The notes beneath the pieces were generated by a model, which saw only the letters and a program-made list of their open reading frames with translations, had not been told where the DNA came from and searched no databases. The translations under genes and the position numbers were made by a program. A stretch of 64,000 nucleotides of DNA from Epiperipatus broadwayi. Taxonomy: Eukaryota; Onychophora; Udeonychophora; Euonychophora; Peripatidae. Positions within the stretch are counted from its first letter, which is position 1. Each line of letters begins with the position of its first letter. Positions 11,646 through 20,484 of the stretch are shown piece after piece. The DNA is taken from NCBI GenBank assembly GCA_028023455.1, contig JAQFVV010012476.1:3017820-3081819 (forward strand). The letters are read 5' to 3'.

Positions 11646-12289
11646 TTTTTGGCTCGGATGGGGTACTTCTATACCATGAAAAATATAGTCTTTATATGAA
11701 AGTATATTTTCAGTATCAGACATTATAAATTGTTTGAATATAAATTAACCTTAGTTTATTAAAAGAAAACAGCAGCTTTATAACATTAAACAATTCTTTT
11801 ATCCTTGAGTAAATTTTATATTGAAGACTCAAAATATCAATTTCGCAATAACAAATTATCCACAAGATGTTATCAATTTCAGTAATTAGAAAAAAATCCT
11901 TTCTCCCTTTCTTTCTTTCTCTTATATTTTCAAGACAATTTAGAACCGGAGGCACAGTGATTGTTTTCAAATGGGAGTCAATAAACAAATGATTTATTAA
12001 AAGAAGGGATTTAAAAAAAAAAAAAAAAAACGAATAAAATGGAGATCAATATAAAATAATTAATCATGGCTAGCTATATTTTTTAAAGTATTGTTATTGT
12101 TAGATCGATGATGGTTCTTGGCAAATTTTTTGCACTTCTCAACATTCTGTTAATGAGCCTTTTTTTTTTTTTTTGCTGTAATTTAAAAATTATTTTGTCT
12201 TTTTCGTTTTTACAATCTCATGTTGATTAACGACATTCTATCCATAGTTGTGGGTTTGGCCAATATCGTTAATAACTATTACTCTTTGT
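11646..12289. other. Unassigned AT-rich stretch
   Basis: Contains poly-A (about 12013-12030) and poly-T (about 12160-12175) runs. The ORF at 11716-11988 (minus) has no motif I recognise. Confidence 0.4.
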
Positions 12290-12428
12290 CAAATTAATAC
12301 ACTGTATAGGCTTACACCTGGATTTATATACGTAATATATGCGGGATTTGAACTAAGACTTTCACACGACCCACAATTCTTAGTGCCATCTTATATTGCT
12401 GACCCACCTGATCACCCACATGTTGAAA

Positions 12429-12499
12429 AGATAAATAATCACCAATATACATATTTCATGCTAAGACAACACTCATCAGTTGGTCCCGATTACCATCTC
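12429..12499 (-). ncRNA. Hammerhead ribozyme, type A, intact core
   Basis: Minus strand: stem I ACCAA/UUGGU; core CUGAUGA and GAAA; stem II GUGUU/AGCAU (wobble pairs allowed) with loop GUCUU; stem III AUA/UAU with loop UG; A at position 17 before UUGGU. The core lies at 12441-12484. Stem I continues beyond a GGG bulge through GGUAAUC/GAUUAUU and AGAU/AUCU. All residues needed for catalysis in the known family are present. Cleavage is predicted 3' of A17. Activity is inferred from sequence only. Confidence 0.8.
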
Positions 12500-12881
12500 C
12501 ACACATATATATGATCAGTACTCAGCTTTATATTAAGATAACCAATCTTCATACTTTAATAGACAGGCTTCAAAGTATTCCAACCCATAACTCTTCAGCC
12601 TTCCGTTTAATTGAAAATCTAATGATAGAATGTTCAAAGTCTACGCTAGTGCCAAGGTTGTCATCCTAACCATGTTGATGTTTAGTCATTTTAATTGAAA
12701 ATCTGACGATAGAATGTTCAAAGTCCGCAATAGTGCTAAGTTTGTCATTCTACCCATGTTGATGTTTAGTCTAATGGAAGGTTGAAGAGTTGGGGATTGG
12801 AGTAATTTGAAGCCTGTCCATTAAAATATGAAGATTGGCTATCTTAATATAAAGCTGAGCACTGATTGTATATATGTGTGG

Positions 12882-12951
12882 AGATGGTAATCTGGACCAA
12901 CTGATGAGTGCTGGTTTAGCATGAAATACATATATTGGTGATTATTTATCT
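12882..12951 (+). ncRNA. Hammerhead ribozyme, type A, intact core (reference copy)
   Basis: Self-cleaving RNA motif. Core CUGAUGA at 12901-12907 and GAAA at 12923-12926. Stem II is GUGCU/AGCAU with loop GGUUU. Stem III has 3 bp (12926-12928 with 12931-12933) and a 2-nt CA loop. H17 is A12934, so cleavage is predicted between 12934 and 12935. Stem I pairs 12896-12900 with 12935-12939, then after a UGG bulge 12886-12892 with 12940-12946, then 12882-12885 with 12948-12951. Minimal stem III with a bulged stem I is the architecture of hammerheads in Penelope-like elements and retrozymes, which often act as dimers. Confidence 0.85.
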
Positions 12952-12984
12952 TTTCACCATGTATGTGATCAGGTGGGTCAGCAA

Positions 12985-13035
12985 TATAAGATGGCAGTGA
13001 GTGTTGTGGGTTTGTGAAAGTCTGAGTTCGAATCC
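12985..13035 (+). promoter_or_regulatory. tRNA-like segment with Pol III B box, downstream of the ribozyme
   Basis: GAGTTCGAATCC at 13024-13035 fits the B-box consensus GGTTCGANTCC at all but one position. An A-box-like GATGGCAGTGAGTG lies about 30 nt upstream, the spacing seen in tRNA-derived SINEs. The same segment is repeated in every better-preserved type A arm. Promoter activity is inferred. Confidence 0.5.
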
Positions 13036-13231
13036 TTTATCAAAGTATACCTCATAAAAATTATCCAGTCTGGGAGATCCTGACAGTAACAATACCAATA
13101 ATGATTAATATTTCTGTAATGTAACTTTCATTAAACCACTCTCATGCAAAGTAAGGACTAGTTTCTATCCACTTCTAATATCTTATGGAGAGATGTAATT
13201 ATAAACGTAGACCAAAGACATGTGAAAAAGG

Positions 13232-13260
13232 TGGTTTAGCATGAAATGTGCATCTTGGGA
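13232..13260 (+). ncRNA. Hammerhead 3' half, type B
   Basis: Contains part of stem II, AGCAU, GAAA (13243-13246), a perfect 3-bp stem III AUG/CAU with a UG loop, C17 at 13254 and UUGGG. The CUGAUGA half is missing because the two arms are fused just upstream, so it is not functional alone. It defines the type B consensus. Confidence 0.65.
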
Positions 13261-13407
13261 ATCATAGAAATTTTTTCATGTCTTTAATCATATGTTTATA
13301 ATTACAACCCTTCACAAGGTGTTAAAAGTAAACAGAAACCAGTCCCTATTTGGTATGAGATTAATGTAGAGAAAGTTACACAACAGAAATATTATTCATT
13401 ATTGGCT

Positions 13408-13491
13408 AATCTCTAGTCTAATGAATGACTAATAAAAAATATTAATATTAATCTCTAGTCTAATGAATGACTAATAAAAAATATTAATATA
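13408..13491 (+). repeat. 42-bp tandem duplication
   Basis: The block beginning AATCTCTAGTCTAATGAATG occurs at 13408 and again at 13450, next to each other. It is a local duplication inside the type B element. Confidence 0.9.
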
Positions 13492-13587
13492 CTTCCATTA
13501 AGTAGTTGGTATCAAAGTTGTGATGGCAACAAATTTGACACATCAATTATACTGTAGTAATTTGCTATTCACATATATATATATATA

Positions 13588-14836
13588 ATACATATTTTGC
13601 AGGTTCATCCGTGTTAAAAACTTTTAATATTAATATACTGACGTTTCGACTTGGTAACACAAGCCATCCACAGAGTTATAAAAGATAGAAAGACGGTTGT
13701 AGAGGTGCTACAATCACTGATTTGAATAAAATGTTAAAATTCCACCAATAGCAAAAAATGTTAAATTTAGGAATGTTTTTTAAAAAAATCTTTCCAAATA
13801 GGAGGAAGTTTGCTGTATCATCTCGCTTATTGATACAATCTGGCCTTTTAAGTATCTCAATGGCTTCTCTAATTTTGCATTGGTAGAGATTATCACATCT
13901 GGATATGATCCTGGTACTAGAAAAATCAATTTTATGACCTGAATCTATAGTATGGAGTGAGAGTGCTGATGATGCTGAGTGTTGTTTAACTGCATTAGCA
14001 TGCTCATCTCTCCTAACATGGATGAAACAATTACTCATACCTATGTAAGAAGCTTTACAATTTTTACATGAGATTTAATAGACACCATGAGATTCAAGAG
14101 GGATTGAATCCTTAGGCTTGGTTATTATATTGCTGATCTTTTGATGAGCAGAAAATGCTGTATCTATATTATAGCATTTTAATATACGTCCGTTACTGTC
14201 TGTAGTTCCTTTTACATATGGAATACAAATCCTAATAGCTGATTTATCATCTTTTTGTTTCCTATTTTGCGCTTGAAATAAGGCTTTTTTTTATAAATTT
14301 GTAATTATAACTATTTGCTAATAAAACACTATTAATATGATTTATTTCTTCTTTCAGATGTGTCTCATCTGAAAGGTTAATTGCTCTATTTAAAAGAGTT
14401 TTGGCTACAGAAACTATCTGAGTTGGGTGATGATGAGAATGGAAATGCAAATATCTGTCTGTGTGTGTATCCTTTCTGTAAATAGAAAAAGATAAACTAT
14501 TTGGTGTTCTGGTGACTAGAACATCAAGAAAAGGAAGTTTTCCATCAGACTGTCTCCATTGTAAATTTAATATGAGGATGCATATTATTTAAATGTAAGA
14601 AAAAATCATCTAATTTATTTTTTCCATGTTGCCATATGACAAAAGTGTCATCTATGTATCTGAGCCAAATGAGAGGTTTTAAAGATGATGATTCTAAAGC
14701 ATGAGTTTCTATATATTCCATGAATAAATCAGCTATTTCTCCTGAGATAGGTGAGCCCATAGGACTACCAAAAACTTGTCTGTAATGCTGTCCATTGTAT
14801 ACAAAATATGTATTTAAGAGACAATGTTTAATTAAA
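13588..14836 (-). pseudogene. Penelope-like element, RT and GIY-YIG endonuclease fragment (minus copy)
   Basis: C-terminal part of a Penelope-like retroelement polyprotein, which copies RNA into DNA at a nicked target. In order on the minus strand: RT motif MGSPISG (14743-14760) and catalytic YIDDTF (near 14660), then a linker, then a GIY-YIG nuclease with SYIGMS near 14040. The frame is broken. Two bases are missing relative to the plus copy near 14555, and a stop replaces a Gln codon directly after the GVY of the nuclease. The N-terminal RT region, which usually makes the whole protein some 700-800 residues, is absent. The non-coding end with TTTCGAC and AACACGGATGAACC follows at 13588-13675. 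Not functional. Confidence 0.85.
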
Positions 14837-14843
14837 TCTCACA

Positions 14844-16134
14844 ATGTTGCAATTTACCAGACCATATTATTGCTTTAATTAAACATTGTCTCTTAAATAC
14901 ATATTTTGTATACAATGGACAGCATTACAGACAAGTTTTTGGTACTCCTATGGGCTCACCTATCTCAGGAGTAATAGCTGATTTATTCATGGAATATATA
15001 GAAACTCATGCTTTAGAATCATCATCTTTAAAACCTCTCATTTGGCTCAGATACATAGATGACACTTTTGTCATATGGCAACATGGAAAAAATAAATTAG
15101 ATGATTTTTTCTTACATTTAAATAATATGCATCCTCATATTAAATTTACAATGGAGACAGAGTCTGATGGAAAACTCCCTTTTCTTGATGTTCTAGTCAC
15201 CAGAACACCAAATAGTTTATCTCTTTCTATTTACAGAAAGGATACACACACAGACAGATATTTGCATTTCCATTCTCATCATCACCCAACTCAGATAGTT
15301 TCTGTAGCCTAAACTCTTTTAAAAAGAGCAATTAACCTTTCAGATGAGACATATCTGAAAGAAGAAATAAATCATATTAATAGTGTTTTATTAGCAAATA
15401 GTTATAATTACAAATTTATAAAAAAAGCCTTATTTCAAGCCCAAAATGGATAAAATAGGAAACAAAAAGATGATAAATCAGCTATTAGGATTTGTGTTCC
15501 ATATGTAAAAGGAACTACAGACAGTATCGGACATATATTAAAATGCTATAATATAGATACAGCATTTTCTGCTCATCAAAAGATCAGCAATATAATAACC
15601 AAGCCTAAGGATTCAATCCCTCTTGAATCTCATGGTGTCTATCAAATCTTATGTAAAAATTGTAAAGCTTCTTACATAGGTATGAGTAATCCTCACGTCA
15701 GTGTTAGGAGAGATGAGCATGCTAATGCAGTTAAACAACACTCATCATCATCAGCACTCTCACTCCATACTATAGATTCAGGTCATAAAATTGATTTTTC
15801 TAGTACCAGGATCATATCCAGATGTGATAATCTCTACCAATCCAAAATTAGAGAAGCCATTGAGATATTTAAAAGGCCAGATTGTATCAATAAGCAAGAT
15901 GATACATGCAAACTTCCTCCTATTTGGAAAGATTTTTTTAAAAAACATTTCTAAATTTAACATTTTTTGCTATTGGTGGAATTTTAACATTTTATTCAAA
16001 TCAGTGATTGTAGCGCCTCTACAACCGTCTTTCTATCTTTTATAACTCTGTGGATGGCTTGTGTGACCAAGTCAAAATGTTAGTTTATTAATATTAAAAG
16101 TTTTTAACACGGATGAACCCGCAAAATATGTATT
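14844..16134 (+). pseudogene. Penelope-like element, RT and GIY-YIG endonuclease fragment (plus copy)
   Basis: Near-identical partner of the minus copy. The frame opens in the spacer (about 14844) with a stretch typical of the RT palm, then GTPMGSPISG at about 14941-14970, YIDDTF near 15050, LPFLDVLVTR near 15176, and a stop at 15310 where the minus copy has a Lys codon. Further on are GVYQILC and SYIGMS near 15640-15690, followed by the nuclease remainder to 15954 in another open stretch. The domain order RT then GIY-YIG is diagnostic of canonical Penelope-like elements. The 5' end is truncated and at least one nonsense change is present, so it is a dead copy. The antisense ORF 15778-15963 is a shadow. 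Confidence 0.85.
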
Positions 16135-16164
16135 TTATATATTTAACCCGTGCAAATCTTAGTT

Positions 16165-16435
16165 TTAATATATATATATAGAGAGAGAGAACAATGATAA
16201 AGATATATATAAGAGATTGTGAGCTGGGCTAAATAATGAGTGCTGATTCAGTACAAAATATGCATAGTGGGGATCATATATTTTTTACGTCTTTGATCAT
16301 ATGTTACAAGTGGATAGAACCCAATCCCTATATTGCAATGGTGTAATGAAAGTTACACTACAAAAATATTGTTCATTATTGGATAATCTCTAACCTAAAG
16401 AATGACTAATAAAAATTATTAGTCATGGAATGTTG
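16165..16435 (+). repeat. Type B hammerhead element, right part
   Basis: Continues the type B sequence interrupted at 13575: GAACAATGATAAAGATATAT, AGAGATTGTG, a degenerate hammerhead (16225-16272), CGTCTTTGATCATATG, and the TCTAACCTAAAGAATGACTAA end. In the ribozyme the first core reads AUAAUGA instead of CUGAUGA and GAAA is AAAA, so it is inactive. Confidence 0.6.
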
Positions 16436-16829
16436 ACTTGTTCTTTCTCTAAGCTGCTTGCAGTGCCATCTCTGAATCAACACATGCATTAACATAGCAA
16501 TATCATTTTCACTATTCATCACAAACTTTTTTAAGGCACTAGCTTGTTGATCACAAATTACTGGCATGTGCCTTAACCCACAATGGAATAACCTTCTAAA
16601 TTTAATATTTTCTTTTAAATTCAGGAAAACTGCTACTTAAATTGTTGACATGATACAAACTGGATAAGGCAATGAAAGTATGAATCACAAAAATGGTTTT
16701 TCTATTTCTTTTCAAGATTTTGTGATACCAGAGAGAGCATTGAAGAGGATCTATAAAGATATGATAAACCCTGCCACATTTTATATCCTAACACCTTTTA
16801 AAATTTTTGTGGTAAATAGTTTGATCAGT
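16436..16829. other. Unassigned stretch
   Basis: Moderately complex sequence with no ORF, RNA or repeat relative that I recognise. Confidence 0.4.
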
Positions 16830-17215
16830 GAAAAACTCTCCAGGCAGTAGTGACATCCAGTGCAAGCCTCAGAAATCAATGGATGCAAGAAAGTTTGTGT
16901 ATAAAATACCTATCCACTATCTACACATCCAATATTCCTAGACTAGTTTCTAACTTGTGTCTTATCAATGAGAAGCCTTCGATGTGAGAGTACTGAACCT
17001 GGGTGCAGTGCTCACAGATCCAAGCCTCCTCACTGATGAAAGTCACAAGCTAAAAACTACTACAAGAGTATAAGATGACCAGCCACTAGATAAGGGAGTT
17101 TATGCACACACCTTCTTGCATCCATTGATCACTGTGGCTGACTGTATAAAGAGTGTTACTTGTTTTAACGACTTATGTAAGCATAGGAAATAGTGATCCT
17201 GTATTGTTTAATAGT
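16830..17215. repeat. Palindromic repeat family F, copy 2
   Basis: Left arm with AAAACTCTCCAGGCAGTAG and GTGCAAGCCTCAGAAATCAA; right arm with the complements GCATCCATTGATCACTGT and TATAAAGAGTG; centre with TGAGAGTACTGAACC. Same layout as 6415-6935. Confidence 0.65.
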
Positions 17216-17779
17216 TTAATAGTGTAAGTATGTTGCTATATAACATGTGTTGATGCAGAAGTCATACTACATTATCTTGGAAAGAGTAGCAATCATCTTT
17301 TCACTATAACATATTATATATATATATAGTCTACAGGTTGCTAAATCCTTGCAAGTCTAATTACTGAAATTTTTATCAGTCTACATATTACAATGAAGAT
17401 ATCATCGAAAGAGTTTTTTACTAAATGTAGTTTAATGTATCAATGCATAATCATCAAAACATTAAGAGCAGAAGCATTTTTATTGTTTTCTCATATTAAT
17501 AAAGTAGAACAATAGTTCTGACATGTGGGCAGTGGATAACTGAGGAATTTGATATTCTCACAGGAGGTCAAAAAAGTTTTGAAAAAATATGAGCTCACAG
17601 TATAATAAAGAGAAAAAAAGAAAAAAAGTAAAAACAAAACAGAACCTTAATTTCTCTTACTTGGATGTAAAAAAAATCAGCTTTGTTAATCTACTGTTTC
17701 CATTAAAAACAAAAACAAAATATGGATTATAAAAGCAACTAATAGATAGCAACAATATAAACATCAGTTTCATCTGTTT
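17216..17779. other. Unassigned AT-rich stretch
   Basis: A-rich runs around 17570-17720. No feature supported. Confidence 0.4.
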
Positions 17780-18245
17780 ATCACATGATCACCATTTCCT
17801 ATGGTTGTGTAAGCATAGGGAAAGGTGATCATGTGATGTTTAGTGATTTAATACCAATCCTGCAAAATAGAATAATAGTGACTATGGTTATTAAAGAACC
17901 AAAGACACCAAAATGTATAGTTTCTCAACTGGATTCAAATATATATGATTATACAAGCAAAAGAGCTTGGATTGAAAATATTACTGTGTTTTCATTTTCA
18001 CTACATAGCTTTATAGTTATCTAAAAAGGTAAAAGGTGGCTGCTAGAGGGTTGCATAGATTCTAAGGTCTAGATGCAATGCTCTCAGATCCAAGGCTCCT
18101 CACTAATGAAAATCACAAGCTAAAAATTAATCTGGGAATATTGAACGAGAAGGCACTAGATAGGGATTTTATCCATCTTTTGATTACTCTGACTTGAAGT
18201 GAGTAACACTATTGTATGGAGAGTTTTGCCTGTGCTTTAATCAGT
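17780..18245 (+). repeat. Repeat family F, full-length unit
   Basis: About 440 bp from TCACATGATCACCATTTCC through a middle portion also found at 28000-28190 (reverse orientation), then AAAAGGTGGCTGCTAGAGGG, TAGATAGGGATTTTAT and the terminal GTATGGAGAGTTTTGCCTG. The ORF at 17785-18024 reads through the unit. Its middle (TMVIKEPKTPKC) is similar in the other copy, which may mean coding ancestry or just DNA-level similarity. Confidence 0.6.
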
Positions 18246-18254
18246 TTAGTTAAA

Positions 18255-18490
18255 AATTCCAGCTTTCTATTTTAAATTAATCCTAATGAGACTTTCATAC
18301 ATATTCCTCCATATATAAACATTTTATTTTTACAATTAAATCTTTTTTCTATATAATATATGGATAATCTTAATATTAATTATTACAAATGCAAGCTTTG
18401 CAAAATAAATCCTAAACAGAAGTTCTTATCTATAATATTGGGAATTGGTATCATTAGACAAATTTATATATTTAAGAAGATAATGTCAGA
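18255..18490. repeat. Dispersed AT-rich repeat D3, copy 3
   Basis: Shares AACATTTTATTTTTACAATT, ATTACAAAT, CTTTGCAAAATA and CTAAACAGAAGTTCTTAT with the copies at 5.2 and 8.6 kb. Confidence 0.5.
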
Positions 18491-18689
18491 AATAAACGAT
18501 ATCATTTGCAAAATTTAGATGACTTCAATAATTTCCACCCCCCCACCCCCCATAGCTTAAAATTTTAATTCACTAAATGTTTAGGAGATATACACTCATC
18601 CTGTCATATACTTTTCTCAATGTTAAACTTCTTAATATAAACATGTAATCTAATTACTGCTATCACATTTTGCTAAATATTCTTCAGAA

Positions 18690-20235
18690 TATAACACTGA
18701 CTTGGATCTATATTTTGATGATTTGAAACTTTAATCGCTGTGGTAATGCTTATAGGATTAAATGTTTTTTCATAATCTATGAATCCAGAGCACAATACAG
18801 CACATTTTTATTGCCCTTTATGTATCTTCTCTTAATTCTTGGATGTAATTCATACTGCTAAAACCATTTTTAAATCCAGCTCATTCGACTGGATAGAATC
18901 TGAAGATTGTTGTAGATGAGTTATAATTATTTTGGTAAAGAGTTTGTATAGAATTGATAGAAATCCATTGATCAGTATTTTCTAATATTTTCTTGTCACC
19001 TTTCTAAAATATTAGTATCACTATTGCATAGTTCTAATCATCTAATCCAGTGGTGCTTTTACACTTGTGACCCTTACACTCAAACTAAAATTTTATGTGA
19101 CCCATTATACATTATTACCACCCTATTATAAGCAGGTAAGGATAGTAATGATAAGAGTCATTTATGATATACAAATATATATGTTTGCTTCAGTATGTAT
19201 GATTTGATATAAGATCTTTGAGAAACTGCATATTAATAAAAAATGTATAATAATACTAGATCTGTTGATTTATAGCAATTACAACTTTTTTAGCCTGTTT
19301 TACAAAATATGTGCAATCAAGAACGTAATACCAATGTATGAACATTAGGGGGATACTAGCACAAAGAACAAAACCCTGAGAGTGAATAAGAGAAATGATA
19401 GATATAAGCAAAATTCCATTATAAATGTAGATTGGAATATAAAGAAAGAAGTGTTTTAGCACAAAAGCGGTCAGACACACAGTAATGAGTTGAGCATATT
19501 TTATGCATTTTGTAATAATGTTTAGGTTTTTCTCTTTTCAATTATGTGAACTCCCTTGAGGGATTGCACACTTCTTAGTTTGTGCACTATGCTAGAAAGT
19601 TGAGAGATGCTTTTGTTCTACATCCATGTAGAGGAAATCTATTTTCTGTAAATATTTCATGTGTTAACTTGGTAATGAATAAAATAAACAGAGATTTTTG
19701 TTTTTTCAATTAAAAGTTTATTATCCAACATGAAAACTCAAAATTTTCACAACCCCTGACAATTTTTCTGCAACCTCTCGAAGGGTCAAGACTTACAGCT
19801 TGTGCATCACTGATCTAATCCATGTTTATCCTTTGGACATTTTGTAAATAACTTTGCCAATACTTTTTCTGTTTCTCTACCAGTTTCATGAAAGATATTG
19901 TGGACCATTTATGTAGCTATCCTCTTCATAAATTTGATTATGAATCTCATATCTTCATTTAAAACATTTGGCACTTCAAAACTGTAGGCATTATTTTGTT
20001 TTCTTGTTTTTTATTATTCCTATATAGTTTATATATATTGCTTTTATAACATTTCAAGATGTTGCATCTCCTTTTAGTAATATGACTTTTTTCTTGTTGC
20101 TGAAATAATATTTCTTCTGATACTAAAATATTTTGATTGTGAAACTTTTATTCTCTTCTATAGCTTTTCTTGCTAATACACACCTATATTTTTTACTACT
20201 CTTTTTCACAGAATTTCAGATGTTTAGAGTTTTTA
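18690..20235 (-). pseudogene. RTE-like non-LTR retrotransposon RT relic, interrupted by a hAT insertion
   Basis: Read on the minus strand from right to left, with frames broken, the sequence resembles the RT of RTE-type LINEs. Near 19830-19980 is a pre-palm piece (VLAKLFTKCPKDK). After the hAT element come LYKLF-like and EQAGFK.GFSSMNYIQELRE-like strings around 18840-18990, followed by remnants of the catalytic-region context near 18750. Upstream, 20010-20235 has Lys/Arg-rich codons consistent with the linker before RT. Many stops and frameshifts make it long dead. Clade assignment rests on motif recall, so it is moderate. Confidence 0.6.
19048..19812. mobile_element. Non-autonomous hAT-like DNA transposon with 8-bp target duplication
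   Basis: The termini are CAGTGGTGC (19048-19056) and GCATCACTG (19804-19812), inverted with one mismatch, and hAT elements typically start CAGTG or CAGNG. The sequence ATCTAATC is present on both sides (19040-19047 and 19813-19820), exactly the 8-bp duplication hAT transposases make. Subterminal GACCCTT strings also occur in inverted orientation. At 765 bp with no transposase motif it would have needed a transposase in trans. Removing it and one duplication restores a continuous RTE relic. The ORF at 19256-19480 is not credible. Confidence 0.85.
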
Positions 20236-20484
20236 AATGGATCATTTAAAAATGTTTCCATATTTCTTTTTTTCACAAATATTGTCCTCATTCAAGTTAA
20301 TGTCATCAATATTTAGACAATATAGTAACTGTTCAAGTGAGGGAAAATAATTGAGGAGAGGGGGGGAGAAGAAAAATATGAAATAGTCCATTGAGACAGA
20401 GGGAGAAGAGAAATGAATATAAAAACTAGCCATTTAGAATTTAATGTTAGTGATGATATAATAAATTACAATTTAGATTACTTA
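20236..20484. other. Unassigned stretch
   Basis: No recognised feature. The ORF 20242-20433 (minus) is low-complexity and purine-strand derived. Confidence 0.35.

Larger units (their letters stand above)
12290..13045. repeat. Type A hammerhead inverted-repeat element, best-preserved copy
   Basis: The left arm (12290-12620) is the reverse complement of the right arm (12780-13045), around a central spacer that contains a short direct duplication (TTGAAAATCT, TAGAATGTTCAAAGTC). From the outer end inward each arm has a tail, a tRNA-like segment with B box, a hammerhead, and an inner segment with GACAGGCTTCAAA or its complement. Because the ribozymes point outward, transcription through the element from either side makes one sense ribozyme. 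The ORF at 12248-12514 only reads through the arm and is not a gene. Confidence 0.85.
13140..13587. repeat. Type B hammerhead element, left part (split by the Penelope pair)
   Basis: Matches the 44.7-45.6 kb type B element: an opposite-strand arm to about 13230, a fused forward arm with the ribozyme 3' half, then TCTAGTCTAATGAATGACTAA and the CTGTAGTAATTTGCTAT block. It breaks off in an AT run at about 13575 and resumes in another AT run at about 16165, so the Penelope inverted pair was inserted into it. Confidence 0.65.
13588..16134. repeat. 1.25-kb near-perfect inverted repeat made of two Penelope-like copies
   Basis: The left arm 13588-14836 is the reverse complement of the right arm 14874-16134; the spacer is 37 bp. 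Differences are scattered substitutions and small indels, so the duplication or co-insertion is recent. Both copies are 5'-truncated, start at the centre and point outward. As single-stranded DNA or RNA this would fold into one large hairpin. The outer ends abut AT runs of a type B hammerhead element. Confidence 0.85.

Noticed and set aside
12985-13035. Functional tRNA gene
   Set aside because: A and B boxes are present but no complete cloverleaf with acceptor stem and anticodon could be drawn; a tRNA-derived SINE-like segment fits better.
13676-14038. Independent small gene
   Set aside because: It is the C-terminal GIY-YIG part of the broken minus Penelope copy.
15778-15963. Minus-strand ORF over the Penelope nuclease end
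   Set aside because: Antisense to the GIY-YIG segment of the plus copy.
18540-18552. C-rich run as a G-quadruplex
   Set aside because: Only two short C tracts (CCACCCCCCCACCCCCC), not enough separate tracts for a confident quadruplex call.
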